IMG/VR virus record: IMGVR_UViG_3300042549_008312
Span: 1-64,000 of that record
DNA length: 64,000 bases
Direction: 5' to 3' (one strand)
Source: a virus
The translations under genes and the position numbers were made by a program. Positions 1 to 8,727 of the stretch are shown here, piece after piece. Within the stretch, counting starts at the first letter, position 1. Each line of letters starts with the position of its first letter. The notes beneath the pieces are model-generated. The model was not told the DNA's origin, made no database searches, and saw only the letters and a program-made list of their open reading frames with translations.

Positions 1-356
1 TTAATGTTCTATTTTTCTTAGAATTCTCTAATAATTTGGTTTTACCAACATATTCACCTTTATTATATCTTTTAATATAGGCTTGGTAAGCATCACCATC
101 CCAAATATGACAATTGTTATCAACAAGGTATTTGATGTTAGTATCACCACGTAAAAACCACAGAAGTTCGGTTGTTATTGTTTTGAATGGCATTTTCTTT
201 GTGGTTAGTAATGGAAATCCATCTGACATTTTATGACGGATTGTATAACCAAAGATTGATTTGGTTCCTGTGCCTGTCCTGTCTTGTTTTTCAACTCCAT
301 AATCTAAAATAGATTGAAGTAAGTCTGTATGTTGTTTATCAATCGTATTCTTCATA
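1..356 (-). CDS. thyA: Thymidylate synthase, N-terminal part (cut by window edge)
   Basis: The minus-strand frame opens at ATG 354-356 and runs off the left edge without a stop, giving about 118 residues. Visible ThyA motifs are DRTGTGT (folate/dUMP phosphate loop region), FPLLTTKK and [11 protein letters not shown], followed by IWD. ThyA methylates dUMP to dTMP with methylene-tetrahydrofolate and is a common phage nucleotide-supply gene. The catalytic Cys region lies outside the window. Start chosen because the family N-terminus aligns within about 10 residues of this ATG. Confidence 0.93.
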
Positions 357-358
357 GT

Positions 359-661
359 TTAATGTTGATTTATTGTAACCGACTTAACTGTATTGACTGG
401 TGCTACATGTTCAATGGTTATATTACCAATATGAGTTAATTCTTCAATAGTCATACAAGTATCACTAAAATCCAAATAAACTTTTGTTGAGTTGGGTGAA
501 CCCGAAATTCTATGTGGCCTGCAACCACCAGGAAATTTATTAATCATTTTATTTAAAATCTCACTGAATTGAGTCATGTTAAGTGGGTTTGTATATTCAA
601 TAATATACACAACTTCAGTTATTTTAAAAATTCTTTTTAGTTTTTTAATTAATTTTTTCAT
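359..661 (-). CDS. Hypothetical protein, 100 aa
   Basis: Not recognised. A basic N-terminus (about 15 residues rich in Lys) is followed by a mixed alpha/beta-like sequence with one GGCR motif. It ends 2 nt before the thyA start, so the two are probably co-transcribed. A TATTATTG sequence 4 nt before the ATG resembles the leaderless promoter box seen elsewhere in the window. Confidence 0.6.
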   Translation of the reverse strand: MKKLIKKLKRIFKITEVVYIIEYTNPLNMTQFSEILNKMINKFPGGCRPHRISGSPNSTKVYLDFSDTCMTIEELTHIGNITIEHVAPVNTVKSVTINQH

Positions 662-688
662 AGTACAATAATAATAATTTTAATTTAA

Positions 689-1111
689 TTAAGCAAGTGT
701 TTTAGCAACTTCTCTGTTAATATCTCGTTCCTTGATACTCGCTCTTTTATCATGCAGTTTCTTACCACGAGCAAGAACAATTTCTATCTTAAAAAGACCA
801 CGTTCATTCTTAAAAATCTTATAAGGAACGATGGTGAGTCCTTTGACTAAATCCTTTTGTAACTTAACCAACTCCTTCTTCTTAAGCAACAACTTTCGAT
901 CTCTGGTTGGTTCGTGGCTATAAGCAGTACCGTTACCAGTTATGTTAATATTTTTAACATAAAGTTCATCACCAACAAAGACACAGAAAGCTTCGGTCAT
1001 TGATATCTTACCATCCTTAATCGACTTCACCTCTGACCCATGGAGTTGCATACCAGCGACCTCAGTCCTGATAAACTCATATTCAAACCTAGCTTTTTTA
1101 TTTACAAACAT
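689..1111 (-). CDS. smpB: SsrA-binding protein SmpB
   Basis: This 140-aa protein is slightly shorter than cellular SmpB (about 150-160). It shows the family landmarks in order: an N-terminal K(K)ARFEYEF strand, the AGMQLHGSEVKSI core (canonical GixLxGtEVKSl), an RDRKLLLKK segment, LARGKKLHDKR and KERD near the C-terminal tail. SmpB binds the tRNA-like domain of tmRNA and brings it to stalled ribosomes; the C-terminal tail occupies the empty mRNA channel. A tmRNA gene is present at 22325-22708, so the phage carries both halves of trans-translation. It overlaps nothing and lies 4 nt downstream of the 1116-1658 gene. Confidence 0.93.
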   Translation of the reverse strand: MFVNKKARFEYEFIRTEVAGMQLHGSEVKSIKDGKISMTEAFCVFVGDELYVKNINITGNGTAYSHEPTRDRKLLLKKKELVKLQKDLVKGLTIVPYKIFKNERGLFKIEIVLARGKKLHDKRASIKERDINREVAKTLA

Positions 1112-1115
1112 AATT

Positions 1116-1658
1116 TTATTTCTTTAATAGTTCTATTATTTGTTCAAGTTTCATTATATGTTTGTCCTTTGGGTCAACTTCAATGTATTTCTCAACGTTA
1201 CCTCTTATCTTTGGTGTTATGATCGGGTAAGGGTTTGTTCTAACATCCACGAAAAATTCTTTGTTAAGATTGATACCACGAATGATCTTCTTACCGTTTT
1301 GTTTATCATCTTGTACATGAAGTATTAAATGTAACTTGCCTTCACCAGTAACAACTTTTTTGTAAGTGTTATTCAGTTTGTCTGGTCTGAACCATAGGTC
1401 ATCAAATATCATCATAGGTACATTGGGCCCAGTAACCTCAATATGTATATCTTTGCTTTCGATATACAAGTCAGCGTCACCTTTCTCATGGTTATTCTCC
1501 TGGGCGCTACCAGATATGTAATCGGTTGTACCAGCACCAAGACCAACGATGTCAACCTTTAACCCAGTTTCAGATTCGATTATCTCTTTAATAAGATTCT
1601 CCTTGGTTGCTGATTGCTCCCAACTATCTTTATATGCGTCCTTCCAAAAATTACTCAT
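1116..1658 (-). CDS. Hypothetical protein, possible nuclease-like fold, 180 aa
   Basis: Not firmly recognised. The central stretch GDADLYI...IHIEVTG resembles the D-(X)n-E-x-x core of PD-(D/E)XK nucleases, but the usual Lys is replaced (EVT), so this is only a hint. It overlaps the upstream gene (1651-2151) by 8 nt and precedes smpB by 4 nt, indicating one transcript. Confidence 0.6.
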   Translation of the reverse strand: MSNFWKDAYKDSWEQSATKENLIKEIIESETGLKVDIVGLGAGTTDYISGSAQENNHEKGDADLYIESKDIHIEVTGPNVPMMIFDDLWFRPDKLNNTYKKVVTGEGKLHLILHVQDDKQNGKKIIRGINLNKEFFVDVRTNPYPIITPKIRGNVEKYIEVDPKDKHIMKLEQIIELLKK

Positions 1659-2151
1659 TATTATTTAACATATTGTTTATATAATTTAAACCGATTGTAC
1701 TACCTGATATATAACCCGTAAAATTACTCATGAAATTTGGGTCAAATGTCATTGTATCCATAAAAGTTTCACCATCATCAATTTGATACCAGGTTTTAAA
1801 TTCGGATTCAGCTTCTTTAGATCTCTTGATCTCAATTTTTTCTTCAGAAACTGTTCCACCGCATAATGAACATATTTGTTTAACCACAGTTATATCACCA
1901 ATAATACCAGGTATTATTATTTTATGTTCTTTATCAGTAGCCACTGAACCATCCTCATTTGTATGGTCGCATAGTTTGGGAAACTGTTTGATCTTCTCCT
2001 CGGTATCAAGCAATAAATTTCTATGAACCTCAGTAAAGGCTTCTAATTTACGTTCTAGATCTTCCTTTATTTTTTTTATATCAGAAGCTATCTTATCTTT
2101 TTTAAGATGAAGCGCTATTAATTCCCCCTTTCTTTCTATAAACGGATTCAT
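1651..2151 (-). CDS. Coiled-coil plus zinc-ribbon protein, 166 aa
   Basis: Start taken at ATG 2149-2151 (MNPFIER) because a TATTTTTG promoter box sits 4 nt upstream and a longer reading would run through the terminator at 2192-2220. Residues about 15-55 are Lys/Glu-rich and probably coiled coil. A CDH...CSLC pattern (about residues 60-100) suggests one zinc site. The C-terminus is acidic. Function unknown. Confidence 0.65.
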   Translation of the reverse strand: MNPFIERKGELIALHLKKDKIASDIKKIKEDLERKLEAFTEVHRNLLLDTEEKIKQFPKLCDHTNEDGSVATDKEHKIIIPGIIGDITVVKQICSLCGGTVSEEKIEIKRSKEAESEFKTWYQIDDGETFMDTMTFDPNFMSNFTGYISGSTIGLNYINNMLNNNE

Positions 2152-2155
2152 GCAA

Positions 2156-2163
2156 CAAAAATA
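2156..2163 (-). promoter_or_regulatory. Bacteroidota-type promoter box TATTTTTG
   Basis: TAnnTTTG match with a 4-nt gap to the ATG at 2151, so transcription would start at or next to the start codon. It supports the MNPFIER start. Confidence 0.55.
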
Positions 2164-2191
2164 GGAAAAATAATTAATAAAACCAAATAAA

Positions 2192-2220
2192 AAAACCCCA
2201 CTTTTTTGGAGTGGGGTTTT
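2192..2220 (-). terminator. Rho-independent terminator
   Basis: AAAACCCCAC pairs with GTGGGGTTTT around a 9-nt loop and, on the minus strand, is followed by T residues. It lies after the ferritin-like gene (2250-2831). Confidence 0.8.
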
Positions 2221-2249
2221 AATCATTGATTATTACTCAAACTATTTTA

Positions 2250-2831
2250 TTACAAATACCTCAATTTATATATTGTTGAATTGATTAACTCAACAAATGT
2301 GTCGATTTGGTTTTGTAAATAAGATTCTTTTACTGAACCCCTATTTGATTCGATTTTTGTCTCTAAATCTTGGAAGTATTTTATTAACGCTTCACCTGAT
2401 TCAAAATCTGAAAAACCTTCTGGGCATTTGTAACTCTTCATTATACCATACTTACCTTGATAGCTTTCAACAAAACCATCGATTAATGGAATGATACCCT
2501 CATAATATAATTGTAAAGCCTGGTGCATCGCTAAGCTATGCTCACCAGTGGTTTGCCAATGAAATATGTGTGACTGTGTTCTAGAGTGTAAAATTTCAGC
2601 TATTACATCTTTGAAATCACCGTTGTTTTTAGGTGTTTCTTCCTTAGTTTCTTCATTATCAGACTCTTCATTATCAGAATCTTTATTCTCTTCATCTTTT
2701 GACTCCTCATCCTCGGGTTTGATCTCTTCTAATTCAGTTGATGTTAACTCTTTTTCTTCTGCTTCGTTAACAACTTTTTTATTAAGGTTTAATCCCATAA
2801 ACTCAGATTTTTTAAATTTAAAATTACTCAT
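2250..2831 (-). CDS. Ferritin-like (Dps/DUF5856-type) protein with acidic N-terminal region
   Basis: 193 aa. Residues 1-70 are a low-complexity Glu/Asp/Lys region that contains VVNE followed by A, the small-residue cleavage-like motif seen in several virion-type proteins here. Residues about 75-193 look like a four-helix ferritin-like domain: H-S-R-T-Q-S-H-x-F-H-W followed by an A-x-H-x-A-L-x-x-Y-Y segment, as in phage DUF5856 proteins. Family assignment is from motif memory. A TATTTATA motif lies 14 nt before the ATG, suggesting late expression. Confidence 0.65.
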   Translation of the reverse strand: MSNFKFKKSEFMGLNLNKKVVNEAEEKELTSTELEEIKPEDEESKDEENKDSDNEESDNEETKEETPKNNGDFKDVIAEILHSRTQSHIFHWQTTGEHSLAMHQALQLYYEGIIPLIDGFVESYQGKYGIMKSYKCPEGFSDFESGEALIKYFQDLETKIESNRGSVKESYLQNQIDTFVELINSTIYKLRYL

Positions 2832-2845
2832 ATCCTTTGTTTTAC

Positions 2846-2853
2846 TATAAATA
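2846..2853 (-). promoter_or_regulatory. Candidate late promoter element TATTTATA
   Basis: Coding-strand TATTTATA, 14 nt upstream of the ATG at 2831. One of about ten copies before virion-type genes. Confidence 0.45.
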
Positions 2854-2877
2854 CACGGGAATATTTAAAAAGATAAG

Positions 2878-3441
2878 TTAAGGGCAATAAAGTATAGTTG
2901 GGTTATCTTTGTGTATGTCAATCCCCCAGGTAAATTTTTTTAAACTAAATGGACCTGAAATTATATGACAACCATTTTTGGTTGGGACCTCAGCATAGAT
3001 TTTACCACCAGCTTTGATAATATCCTGAACTCTATCATCCTTCTCAGGCATCCATTCGTCATCAAAGTCAACGATCCATTTCTTGTTCTTATCAGAATGG
3101 TGTTTACCACAAATCGTATCGTAGGTGTTCTTTATTGCTTTGTGATTACCGTCAGCAATCAGGTTGGCCATTCTTCTTAAACACTCTAACGCAATCTTCT
3201 TATCATCACGAACATTCAACCTAAGATAGGCTCTGGCGTTGTTTAATTGACACTCACGAACAGAATAAAGATAATACTTGTGATAATCCTCAAGCGAATA
3301 GATCTGGTAATTGGCTATAACCTTGTTATTACCAGAAAGTTCTGGGTTATCCTTCCTACGTTTTATTACTTGTAGGAAGTAGAACTTTGAGTCATCCTCA
3401 AAGTTCATGAAAGGTTTAAGTAGTTCGAAATTATCAACCAT
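2878..3441 (-). CDS. Hypothetical protein with AEP-primase-like motifs, 187 aa
   Basis: Not firmly recognised. A WIVDFDDEW stretch followed about 30 residues later by TKNGCHIIS recalls motif I (hhDxDD) and motif II (SxH-like) of archaeo-eukaryotic primase/ligase-D-type nucleotidyltransferases, but the protein is short and the resemblance is weak. Its start overlaps the stop of the 3441-3875 gene by one base (TAATG coupling), tying it to the RNA-repair set. Confidence 0.5.
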   Translation of the reverse strand: MVDNFELLKPFMNFEDDSKFYFLQVIKRRKDNPELSGNNKVIANYQIYSLEDYHKYYLYSVRECQLNNARAYLRLNVRDDKKIALECLRRMANLIADGNHKAIKNTYDTICGKHHSDKNKKWIVDFDDEWMPEKDDRVQDIIKAGGKIYAEVPTKNGCHIISGPFSLKKFTWGIDIHKDNPTILYCP

Positions 3442-3875
3442 TACATACCGTATTGATTAGGTTCAACAGTGTGTTCAATTTGAACTCTGACGCAATCCTG
3501 TGGTAAACGATTAATATGTCGATAGTTATTAATGTAACCCATCATATTGGCACTACCAATAGCATTTGCAGAATGAATTACCACTTTACAAACTGGGGAT
3601 CCATCCATCCACCTTTCAATTAGCCATTTTGTGCAATCCATTCCTGTCTTCTCAGTAATGTTATCATAGTTTAATTCGTAATTGCGATAAACATTCTTAT
3701 GCCACTCTGCCATAGCGGAGTCACCCAAATCGTGATCCAATGAAATCATTTCAATGTTATCTAAACCGATTTCTGTAACCTTCTCAACAAATTCCTGATA
3801 GCTTCTAACAACAACCCATTCATTTGAAGTGGGTGTGCGTACATCATCTAAGTATATATTATATTTTTGTGTCAT
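3441..3875 (-). CDS. Cyclic-phosphate-processing receiver-like protein (cREC family)
   Basis: 144 aa. YLDDVRTP at the N-terminus, ISLDHDLG about residue 43 and VVIHSANAIG near residue 98 match the atypical receiver domain described in RNA-repair contexts (cREC), thought to handle cyclic phosphate ends. Family recall, not a search. A TACTTTTG box 4 nt before the ATG gives it its own leaderless promoter. It lies downstream of two HAD phosphatases of the same functional theme. Confidence 0.7.
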   Translation of the reverse strand: MTQKYNIYLDDVRTPTSNEWVVVRSYQEFVEKVTEIGLDNIEMISLDHDLGDSAMAEWHKNVYRNYELNYDNITEKTGMDCTKWLIERWMDGSPVCKVVIHSANAIGSANMMGYINNYRHINRLPQDCVRVQIEHTVEPNQYGM

Positions 3876-3879
3876 AACA

Positions 3880-3887
3880 CAAAAGTA
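3880..3887 (-). promoter_or_regulatory. Promoter box TACTTTTG
   Basis: TAnnTTTG with a 4-nt gap to the ATG at 3875; predicted leaderless transcript. Confidence 0.55.
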
Positions 3888-3911
3888 ATAAAACTTATTT
3901 AAATAACCAAA

Positions 3912-4133
3912 CTATTTTAGTGATTTTTTATTGAAGAAAAAATATAGCCCAAAGAAAAGACCCGCTATACAATAGAAAATAACGTCCGTAATCCAATAAG
4001 AACCTGTTAAGTCCATCGTCATCTTGAAAAGTGCATCGAACCCAAAAGGGTTGAAAAACATAGCAAGCATTAAACAGATAGTGGAAAGCTTTTTTAAAAA
4101 AGTTGCTCGCCAAGTTTTGATTTCTACTGTCAT
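3912..4133 (-). CDS. Small membrane protein, two TM segments, 73 aa
   Basis: Two hydrophobic stretches (about residues 14-32 and 46-66) joined by a short loop and ending in a Lys-rich tail. It uses a TAG stop. A second frame (3928-4140) overlaps it almost fully but gives a less membrane-like product, so this frame was chosen. Function unknown. Confidence 0.6.
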   Translation of the reverse strand: MTVEIKTWRATFLKKLSTICLMLAMFFNPFGFDALFKMTMDLTGSYWITDVIFYCIAGLFFGLYFFFNKKSLK

Positions 4134-4211
4134 CGTCCATACTTAGATATTAAAATGTTTATAATCAACACTGAACGTGTATCATAAACATAAATATGGG
4201 CTATTTACGCT

Positions 4212-4778
4212 TTATCCTAAAAATGCGATAATTTTTTCTTTGATACCAGATTGTTTAATACCCTCAACACCACTTGGTGTGAGTACGAAGTTATCCAACC
4301 CCCAGTCTTTCCATGATTCACCGTTCTTACCCATATCAAGGTCATCAACTGAAACCCAATGAGTAATCTCAGGGTGATCGTGTAGATACTGTTTAATTTC
4401 AATAACACGAGTCATCTCCAAGTCCCATCGCGGTGACCATATCCAATTATTATACCATGTACATTGACCCAAATCTGGTGTCAACGCAATTGGTTTCTTG
4501 ATGATACCTTTGGATTCGTAGTACTCACCCATCTCTTCAAGGTTTGCCCATCGTTTCCAATCAGATGATACAACAATCTCGGCACCTGTCTCTTCAATAA
4601 TTTGATTTAATACTTTAACAGCTTTCTGATTAAAGTTATCGAATCGATATTCAATTGGCATTTCTCTTGTGGTCATAGATAATTTACGGCCGCCCCATTT
4701 TGCTTGTTTCTTAAAACGATTACCCCACTCTGTGGATAGACAGATTACTCCGTCATGATCTAAAAATATAACTTTCAT
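4212..4778 (-). CDS. HAD-superfamily phosphatase, RNA-repair (SAK) type
   Basis: 188 aa. Motif I is FLDHDGV at residues 5-11 (nucleophile Asp and acid/base Asp), motif II is VVSSDWKRW, and motif III is an acidic VDDLDMG. The layout matches HAD domains found in Swiss-army-knife RNA-repair proteins, related to the 3'-phosphatase of T4 Pnkp. It likely removes phosphate from RNA ends before ligation. Neighbouring gene 4780-5352 is a paralogue, one nt away. Confidence 0.75.
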   Translation of the reverse strand: MKVIFLDHDGVICLSTEWGNRFKKQAKWGGRKLSMTTREMPIEYRFDNFNQKAVKVLNQIIEETGAEIVVSSDWKRWANLEEMGEYYESKGIIKKPIALTPDLGQCTWYNNWIWSPRWDLEMTRVIEIKQYLHDHPEITHWVSVDDLDMGKNGESWKDWGLDNFVLTPSGVEGIKQSGIKEKIIAFLG

Positions 4779-4779
4779 A

Positions 4780-5352
4780 TTAATAATTTAATTCTATTAC
4801 GGTTTTTTCCAACATTGCTTTTGCTATTTCATAATAGTGTTGGTTAAACCCATCTTTATTTCTTGGCGATGGTAGTACATGAACAAAATGATTTCTTTGG
4901 TTGTATAACATATCAGAATCATCATCTATAATTATATAATTCTCAATACCAGACTCGTCCATTCTTTTTTGTTGTTCTTCTTCTGACCAGTTTATATTAT
5001 GGAATTTCAAATCATTTTCTAAAAAGTGTTTAATCTCCATACCCCTTGGTATGTTTATACCTGAAGTTCTTATTGAAGGTGTGACACCTATAATATTACC
5101 ACTCATGTTTTCAAGATCCCATACCTTTCTCATAAACTCAATACCGCTATGTCTCCAGGTTGATGATATTACAATCTTCGCACCAGTTTCATCAATGAGT
5201 TTATTCAATAGATCTTTGCTACGAACACAGAACCTTTGGTAATGGTCTTTACGACCATCTTCCCAAATCCATTCTTGGTATTGACACTCACCACCACGGT
5301 AAGCGTTCTCACAGTTTAAAACACCATCTATGTCCAAAAAGATTACTTTCAT
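4780..5352 (-). CDS. HAD-superfamily phosphatase, RNA-repair (SAK) type
   Basis: 190 aa. FLDIDGVLN at residues 5-13, VISSTWRHSG as motif II and IIDDDSDM as motif III. It is the second of two adjacent HAD proteins and differs clearly from the first, suggesting separate substrates. Its start overlaps the stop of the exonuclease gene by 4 nt (ATGA), so translation is probably coupled. Confidence 0.8.
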   Translation of the reverse strand: MKVIFLDIDGVLNCENAYRGGECQYQEWIWEDGRKDHYQRFCVRSKDLLNKLIDETGAKIVISSTWRHSGIEFMRKVWDLENMSGNIIGVTPSIRTSGINIPRGMEIKHFLENDLKFHNINWSEEEQQKRMDESGIENYIIIDDDSDMLYNQRNHFVHVLPSPRNKDGFNQHYYEIAKAMLEKTVIELNY

Positions 5353-6029
5353 GCGTACTGAGTCCTCAATAGTTTAACGATATCCATAGCATCATCAATG
5401 GCGTTGTGTGTAACATGTGGGTCCAAATGTGCACGCTCTTTGCAAAGCGACAGTCCTGGGATAGCCTCATCATTCTTCCAGTCAACAAATAAGATTGATG
5501 GATCGATTGTTCTACCTCTAGCTCTTAACACTTGTTTCCATCTTGGTAACCTTTCCAAGAACTTGTTATCAAAGTTCGCAAAGTTCTTACCAGCACCGTT
5601 AAAGTAATACGGTTTCATCTTTGATGTCAACATTGGATATGTTTTACCATTAACAACCTCAACCATTCTATTTGGGTCAAACAACTCAGGACCACCGTCC
5701 AAAGCTTTGTGATCATATAAGAAATGGAATATTCTTTTGGTTACGTTTTCTTCGGTAAGATATTCACGGCCAGTCTTGACTTCAATCTCTTTACGTTCTA
5801 AGGCAGTCTTAGCTATTTTATAACTAAGGATATCAGAAATGAGATCTCTGTTCATGTTAAGAGCAAAGATCTCACCTTCCAATCTTTCATGTATGATGGC
5901 AATCTCAAGTTTGGGTAATTCTTCAAATGGTTTTAGGTTGTTGGTGTCTTCGACAACCAACCCTATTGACAGTGTTTGGGTGTTCTCACCCAAACCTGTT
6001 GTTTCTATGTCAATGCTTACGTATGTCAT
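5349..6029 (-). CDS. DEDDh 3'-5' exonuclease (DnaQ/RNase T-like)
   Basis: 226 aa. Exo I is SIDIETTGLG at residues 5-14, Exo II contains FANFDNKFL, and Exo III is HNAIDDA with the catalytic His five residues before Asp. DEDDh enzymes trim DNA or RNA 3' ends. In this operon, between a ligase and phosphatases, an RNA-trimming role is plausible but not shown. Its start base is shared with the ligase stop (6029). Confidence 0.85.
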   Translation of the reverse strand: MTYVSIDIETTGLGENTQTLSIGLVVEDTNNLKPFEELPKLEIAIIHERLEGEIFALNMNRDLISDILSYKIAKTALERKEIEVKTGREYLTEENVTKRIFHFLYDHKALDGGPELFDPNRMVEVVNGKTYPMLTSKMKPYYFNGAGKNFANFDNKFLERLPRWKQVLRARGRTIDPSILFVDWKNDEAIPGLSLCKERAHLDPHVTHNAIDDAMDIVKLLRTQYA

Positions 6030-7048
6030 TATTTTTCGTTTAATAAAAATTTATTTGAAATTGCTTTGAAGCTGATCTTTCTATCCATACTTCTAATAAC
6101 AACACCCTCTCTATCGAACCTATCATTAAGAACTGATTTACCATCAGCATAAGCCAACATCTCATCAATTGTTTCTGGTAGTTTCATTGTAAGGTTTGTT
6201 AAAAATGGTACGGTTTCCAATTTTAACCCGTGTTGCATGGTAGCCAAGAACATTGGTAATCCATAGTAAGTTTGAAAATCAATGTCAAATACATTAAAGA
6301 ATTTAACGGTGTGACCTTTAATTTTGTAAGGGTTTCCTTGAATACCCTCTCCAATCAATTCACCTTGTATAGCCAGGTTCCGTCCGTTCTCACGTAACTT
6401 CTCTTCAAGTTTTAACTCACGAGCCACCTTCCAGAAAGTATTACCCTCAGTTTCTTCAAGGTCTAAGTTTCTGGAACAAACACCAAATAGATCATCTCTT
6501 AAATAGAACGTTGCAGAGCTACCATCAAGTTTTTCAGTTACATAGAAATCCAAACCTTCCTCAACCCATTTTGCGTAGTCTTTGGTTAGATTCTGCACAC
6601 GCTCCTCATCTGTCTTATGTAAGAAACCTGGGAAGTTACCACGAACCTTACCAGCAAGTTCAGCTGGGATAGGTGGTTCGTATTTAACGATAGCCAATCT
6701 CTCGGTAACATCAAGACCTTCATACGCTGTCCAACCAAAGTCTCCGAAGACACTCATAGGTAAGATCAAACCTTGTGAAACTTGTCCACGAAGTCTAATC
6801 GTTTTAAGACGGAAACCTTCTTGGTCACCCATTCTTTTAAATGAACTCTTACGCAAGAACTCAAACTCTTCTCTAACAGGTAGAAATGAGTCGATCTCAC
6901 AGTAAACTACATGGTCACCAACTTTGTGACCAACATTCTTTGCTACAACAACATCCCAGTTGTTGATACGTGCAACTTCAATAGCATCAGCACCCTCAAT
7001 AGGTCTGATATCAGCTATTATTTGTATGCTTGCTAATTTTCTTTCCAT
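6029..7048 (-). CDS. RNA ligase, Rnl5-like (Deinococcus Rnl type)
   Basis: 339 aa. Residues 1-100 resemble the N-terminal OB-type module of DraRnl-like ligases, and the nucleotidyltransferase motif I EKLDGSS places the AMP-accepting Lys at 173. Motif IV-like EGVVIRS and motif V-like SFKAISNKF follow. These ligases join 3'-OH to 5'-phosphate ends, often at nicks in duplex RNA. That is the geometry at the break of the permuted tRNA (32502/32587), where the nick lies inside the anticodon stem. Confidence 0.88.
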   Translation of the reverse strand: MERKLASIQIIADIRPIEGADAIEVARINNWDVVVAKNVGHKVGDHVVYCEIDSFLPVREEFEFLRKSSFKRMGDQEGFRLKTIRLRGQVSQGLILPMSVFGDFGWTAYEGLDVTERLAIVKYEPPIPAELAGKVRGNFPGFLHKTDEERVQNLTKDYAKWVEEGLDFYVTEKLDGSSATFYLRDDLFGVCSRNLDLEETEGNTFWKVARELKLEEKLRENGRNLAIQGELIGEGIQGNPYKIKGHTVKFFNVFDIDFQTYYGLPMFLATMQHGLKLETVPFLTNLTMKLPETIDEMLAYADGKSVLNDRFDREGVVIRSMDRKISFKAISNKFLLNEK

Positions 7049-7332
7049 TCTTTTTTATATATTAATTCCCAATGTTTTCTATATTCTCTAACGTTAATCA
7101 TTTTGATAGGGTATTCCCAATACACATCTTCGTAAGAAATATGAAGGTACAAAACAATTGTTGACGGTGGAACGTAATTATCTTTAGCCCATTTAAATAA
7201 TTGTTTGATGTTCTTTTTTAACCTCATCTTCTTAGCAAAGGTGGGGTAATCACAATCCCAAATTTGTGGGAATGCGCTTAACACACCTCTACCAATACCC
7301 TGGTATCCTATATTAAATACGACTTGTTTCAT
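7033..7332 (-). CDS. Hypothetical protein, 99 aa
   Basis: Not recognised. It is Tyr/Trp-rich with a basic C-terminus. It overlaps the ligase start by 16 nt and touches the kinase stop at 7332, so it is a member of the RNA-repair operon by position. Confidence 0.55.
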   Translation of the reverse strand: MKQVVFNIGYQGIGRGVLSAFPQIWDCDYPTFAKKMRLKKNIKQLFKWAKDNYVPPSTIVLYLHISYEDVYWEYPIKMINVREYRKHWELIYKKEWKEN

Positions 7333-7747
7333 TACAATTTAATTTCGAAACGATCCTTCATTTTTTGTATTGTTTCTTCTGGACAGTCGTGTTCGTTCAC
7401 ACCACCGTGTCTGTTCTCAACGATGATACTGAATACTTTATAGTTCCATTGTTCTGCCAATAGAAAATACGGAACCATTTCCCACTCCTGTGTGAATGTG
7501 TTTGAGACAATGATGATGCTATTATCACCAGTTGTATGGTTCAATAACATCGCTCGTTCAACACTATCTTGACACCACTTATGCGCATCTCTTATTTTAG
7601 CGGGGTTGAATTTATATTCCCCGTCTTCCATAAAATACATGTCGGCTTCAAAATGTGCATAGCCAGCCCCACCAGCTCCCAACAACTTGGCAGTGGTGCT
7701 CTTACCTGATCCAGGTATTCCTCTTAATAATATTAATTCTTTACTCA

Positions 7748-7748
<1 letters not shown>
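7332..7748 (-). CDS. P-loop kinase, polynucleotide 5'-kinase-like
   Basis: 138 aa. Walker A GIPGSGKST lies at residues 10-18; a middle ADMYF Asp and SNTFT segment match the AAA_33/T4 Pnkp kinase-like group (acid residue and lid positions). Short single-domain form, with phosphatase activity supplied by the separate HAD genes. It would phosphorylate 5'-OH RNA ends for the ligases. Start and stop bases are shared with both neighbours. Confidence 0.78.
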
Positions 7749-8078
<330 letters not shown>

Positions 8079-8086
<8 letters not shown>

Positions 8087-8714
8087 GGTGGTCGTATGCG
8101 ATCATTGATCTATTTTCTCTTTTTTCCATTAACTTCAGGATGTCTTTTAATTCGTATGGTTCCATCCCGTTTGAACCATCCATTCCAACGTCCATCATTT
8201 TACCTGGACCAAACTTCAAGTGCGCTGGTAAGTGAACGTGCCCATGCAAATGTATAACCCCTTGGTTAAGGTCATGCCATGATGCAATCGGAAAGTGACA
8301 CAGAACCATTCGGTGAACGTCATGAGAGCCACCCTTATCCACTTTAAGTGTTAAGTAATGGTATTTACTCACAGAAGCAAATAAGCTCTGTATATCCTCT
8401 TTATTTCGATCGATATGGTGGTCATGATTACCAAGCACCAGGTGAATGTTCTGACACATGATTCTGTGTCGAAGTTCAGCGATTCTTTCAAACCCGCCAA
8501 AAGACCAGTCACCCAAGTGAAATAGTATATCGTCTGGACCAACGTTGTTGTTGATCGCATTAACAATCGCAGCGTTCATCTTATCCAAAGATTCAAAATC
8601 CCTGGTCTTGCCCTCATCTGGCCAATTAGACGTAGCACGGCAAATGTTGCTGTGTCCGTAATGTGTATCTGATGTGAACCATACCTTTTGGTCCCTTGCT
8701 ACATTTATTTTCAT
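8079..8714 (-). CDS. Calcineurin-like metallophosphoesterase
   Basis: 211 aa from ATG 8712-8714, chosen because a TATATTTG box lies 4 nt upstream. Metal-binding motifs in order: DTHYGH, GDWSFGG, GNHDHH and HGHVHLP. Such phage proteins hydrolyse phosphodiesters, and some act on RNA 2',3'-cyclic phosphates, which would suit this operon; substrate is not visible from sequence. Confidence 0.82.
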
Positions 8715-8718
8715 ATTG

Positions 8719-8726
8719 CAAATATA
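8719..8726 (-). promoter_or_regulatory. Promoter box TATATTTG
   Basis: 4 nt before ATG 8714; internal promoter inside the RNA-repair operon, predicted leaderless. Confidence 0.55.
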
Positions 8727-8727
8727 A

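Noticed and set aside
1651-2226. Longer start for the zinc-ribbon gene
   Set aside because: It would run through a strong terminator; the 2151 ATG has a promoter box 4 nt upstream.
3928-4140. Alternative frame for the small membrane protein
   Set aside because: Product is less regular and lacks two clean TM segments; the 3912-4133 frame fits better.
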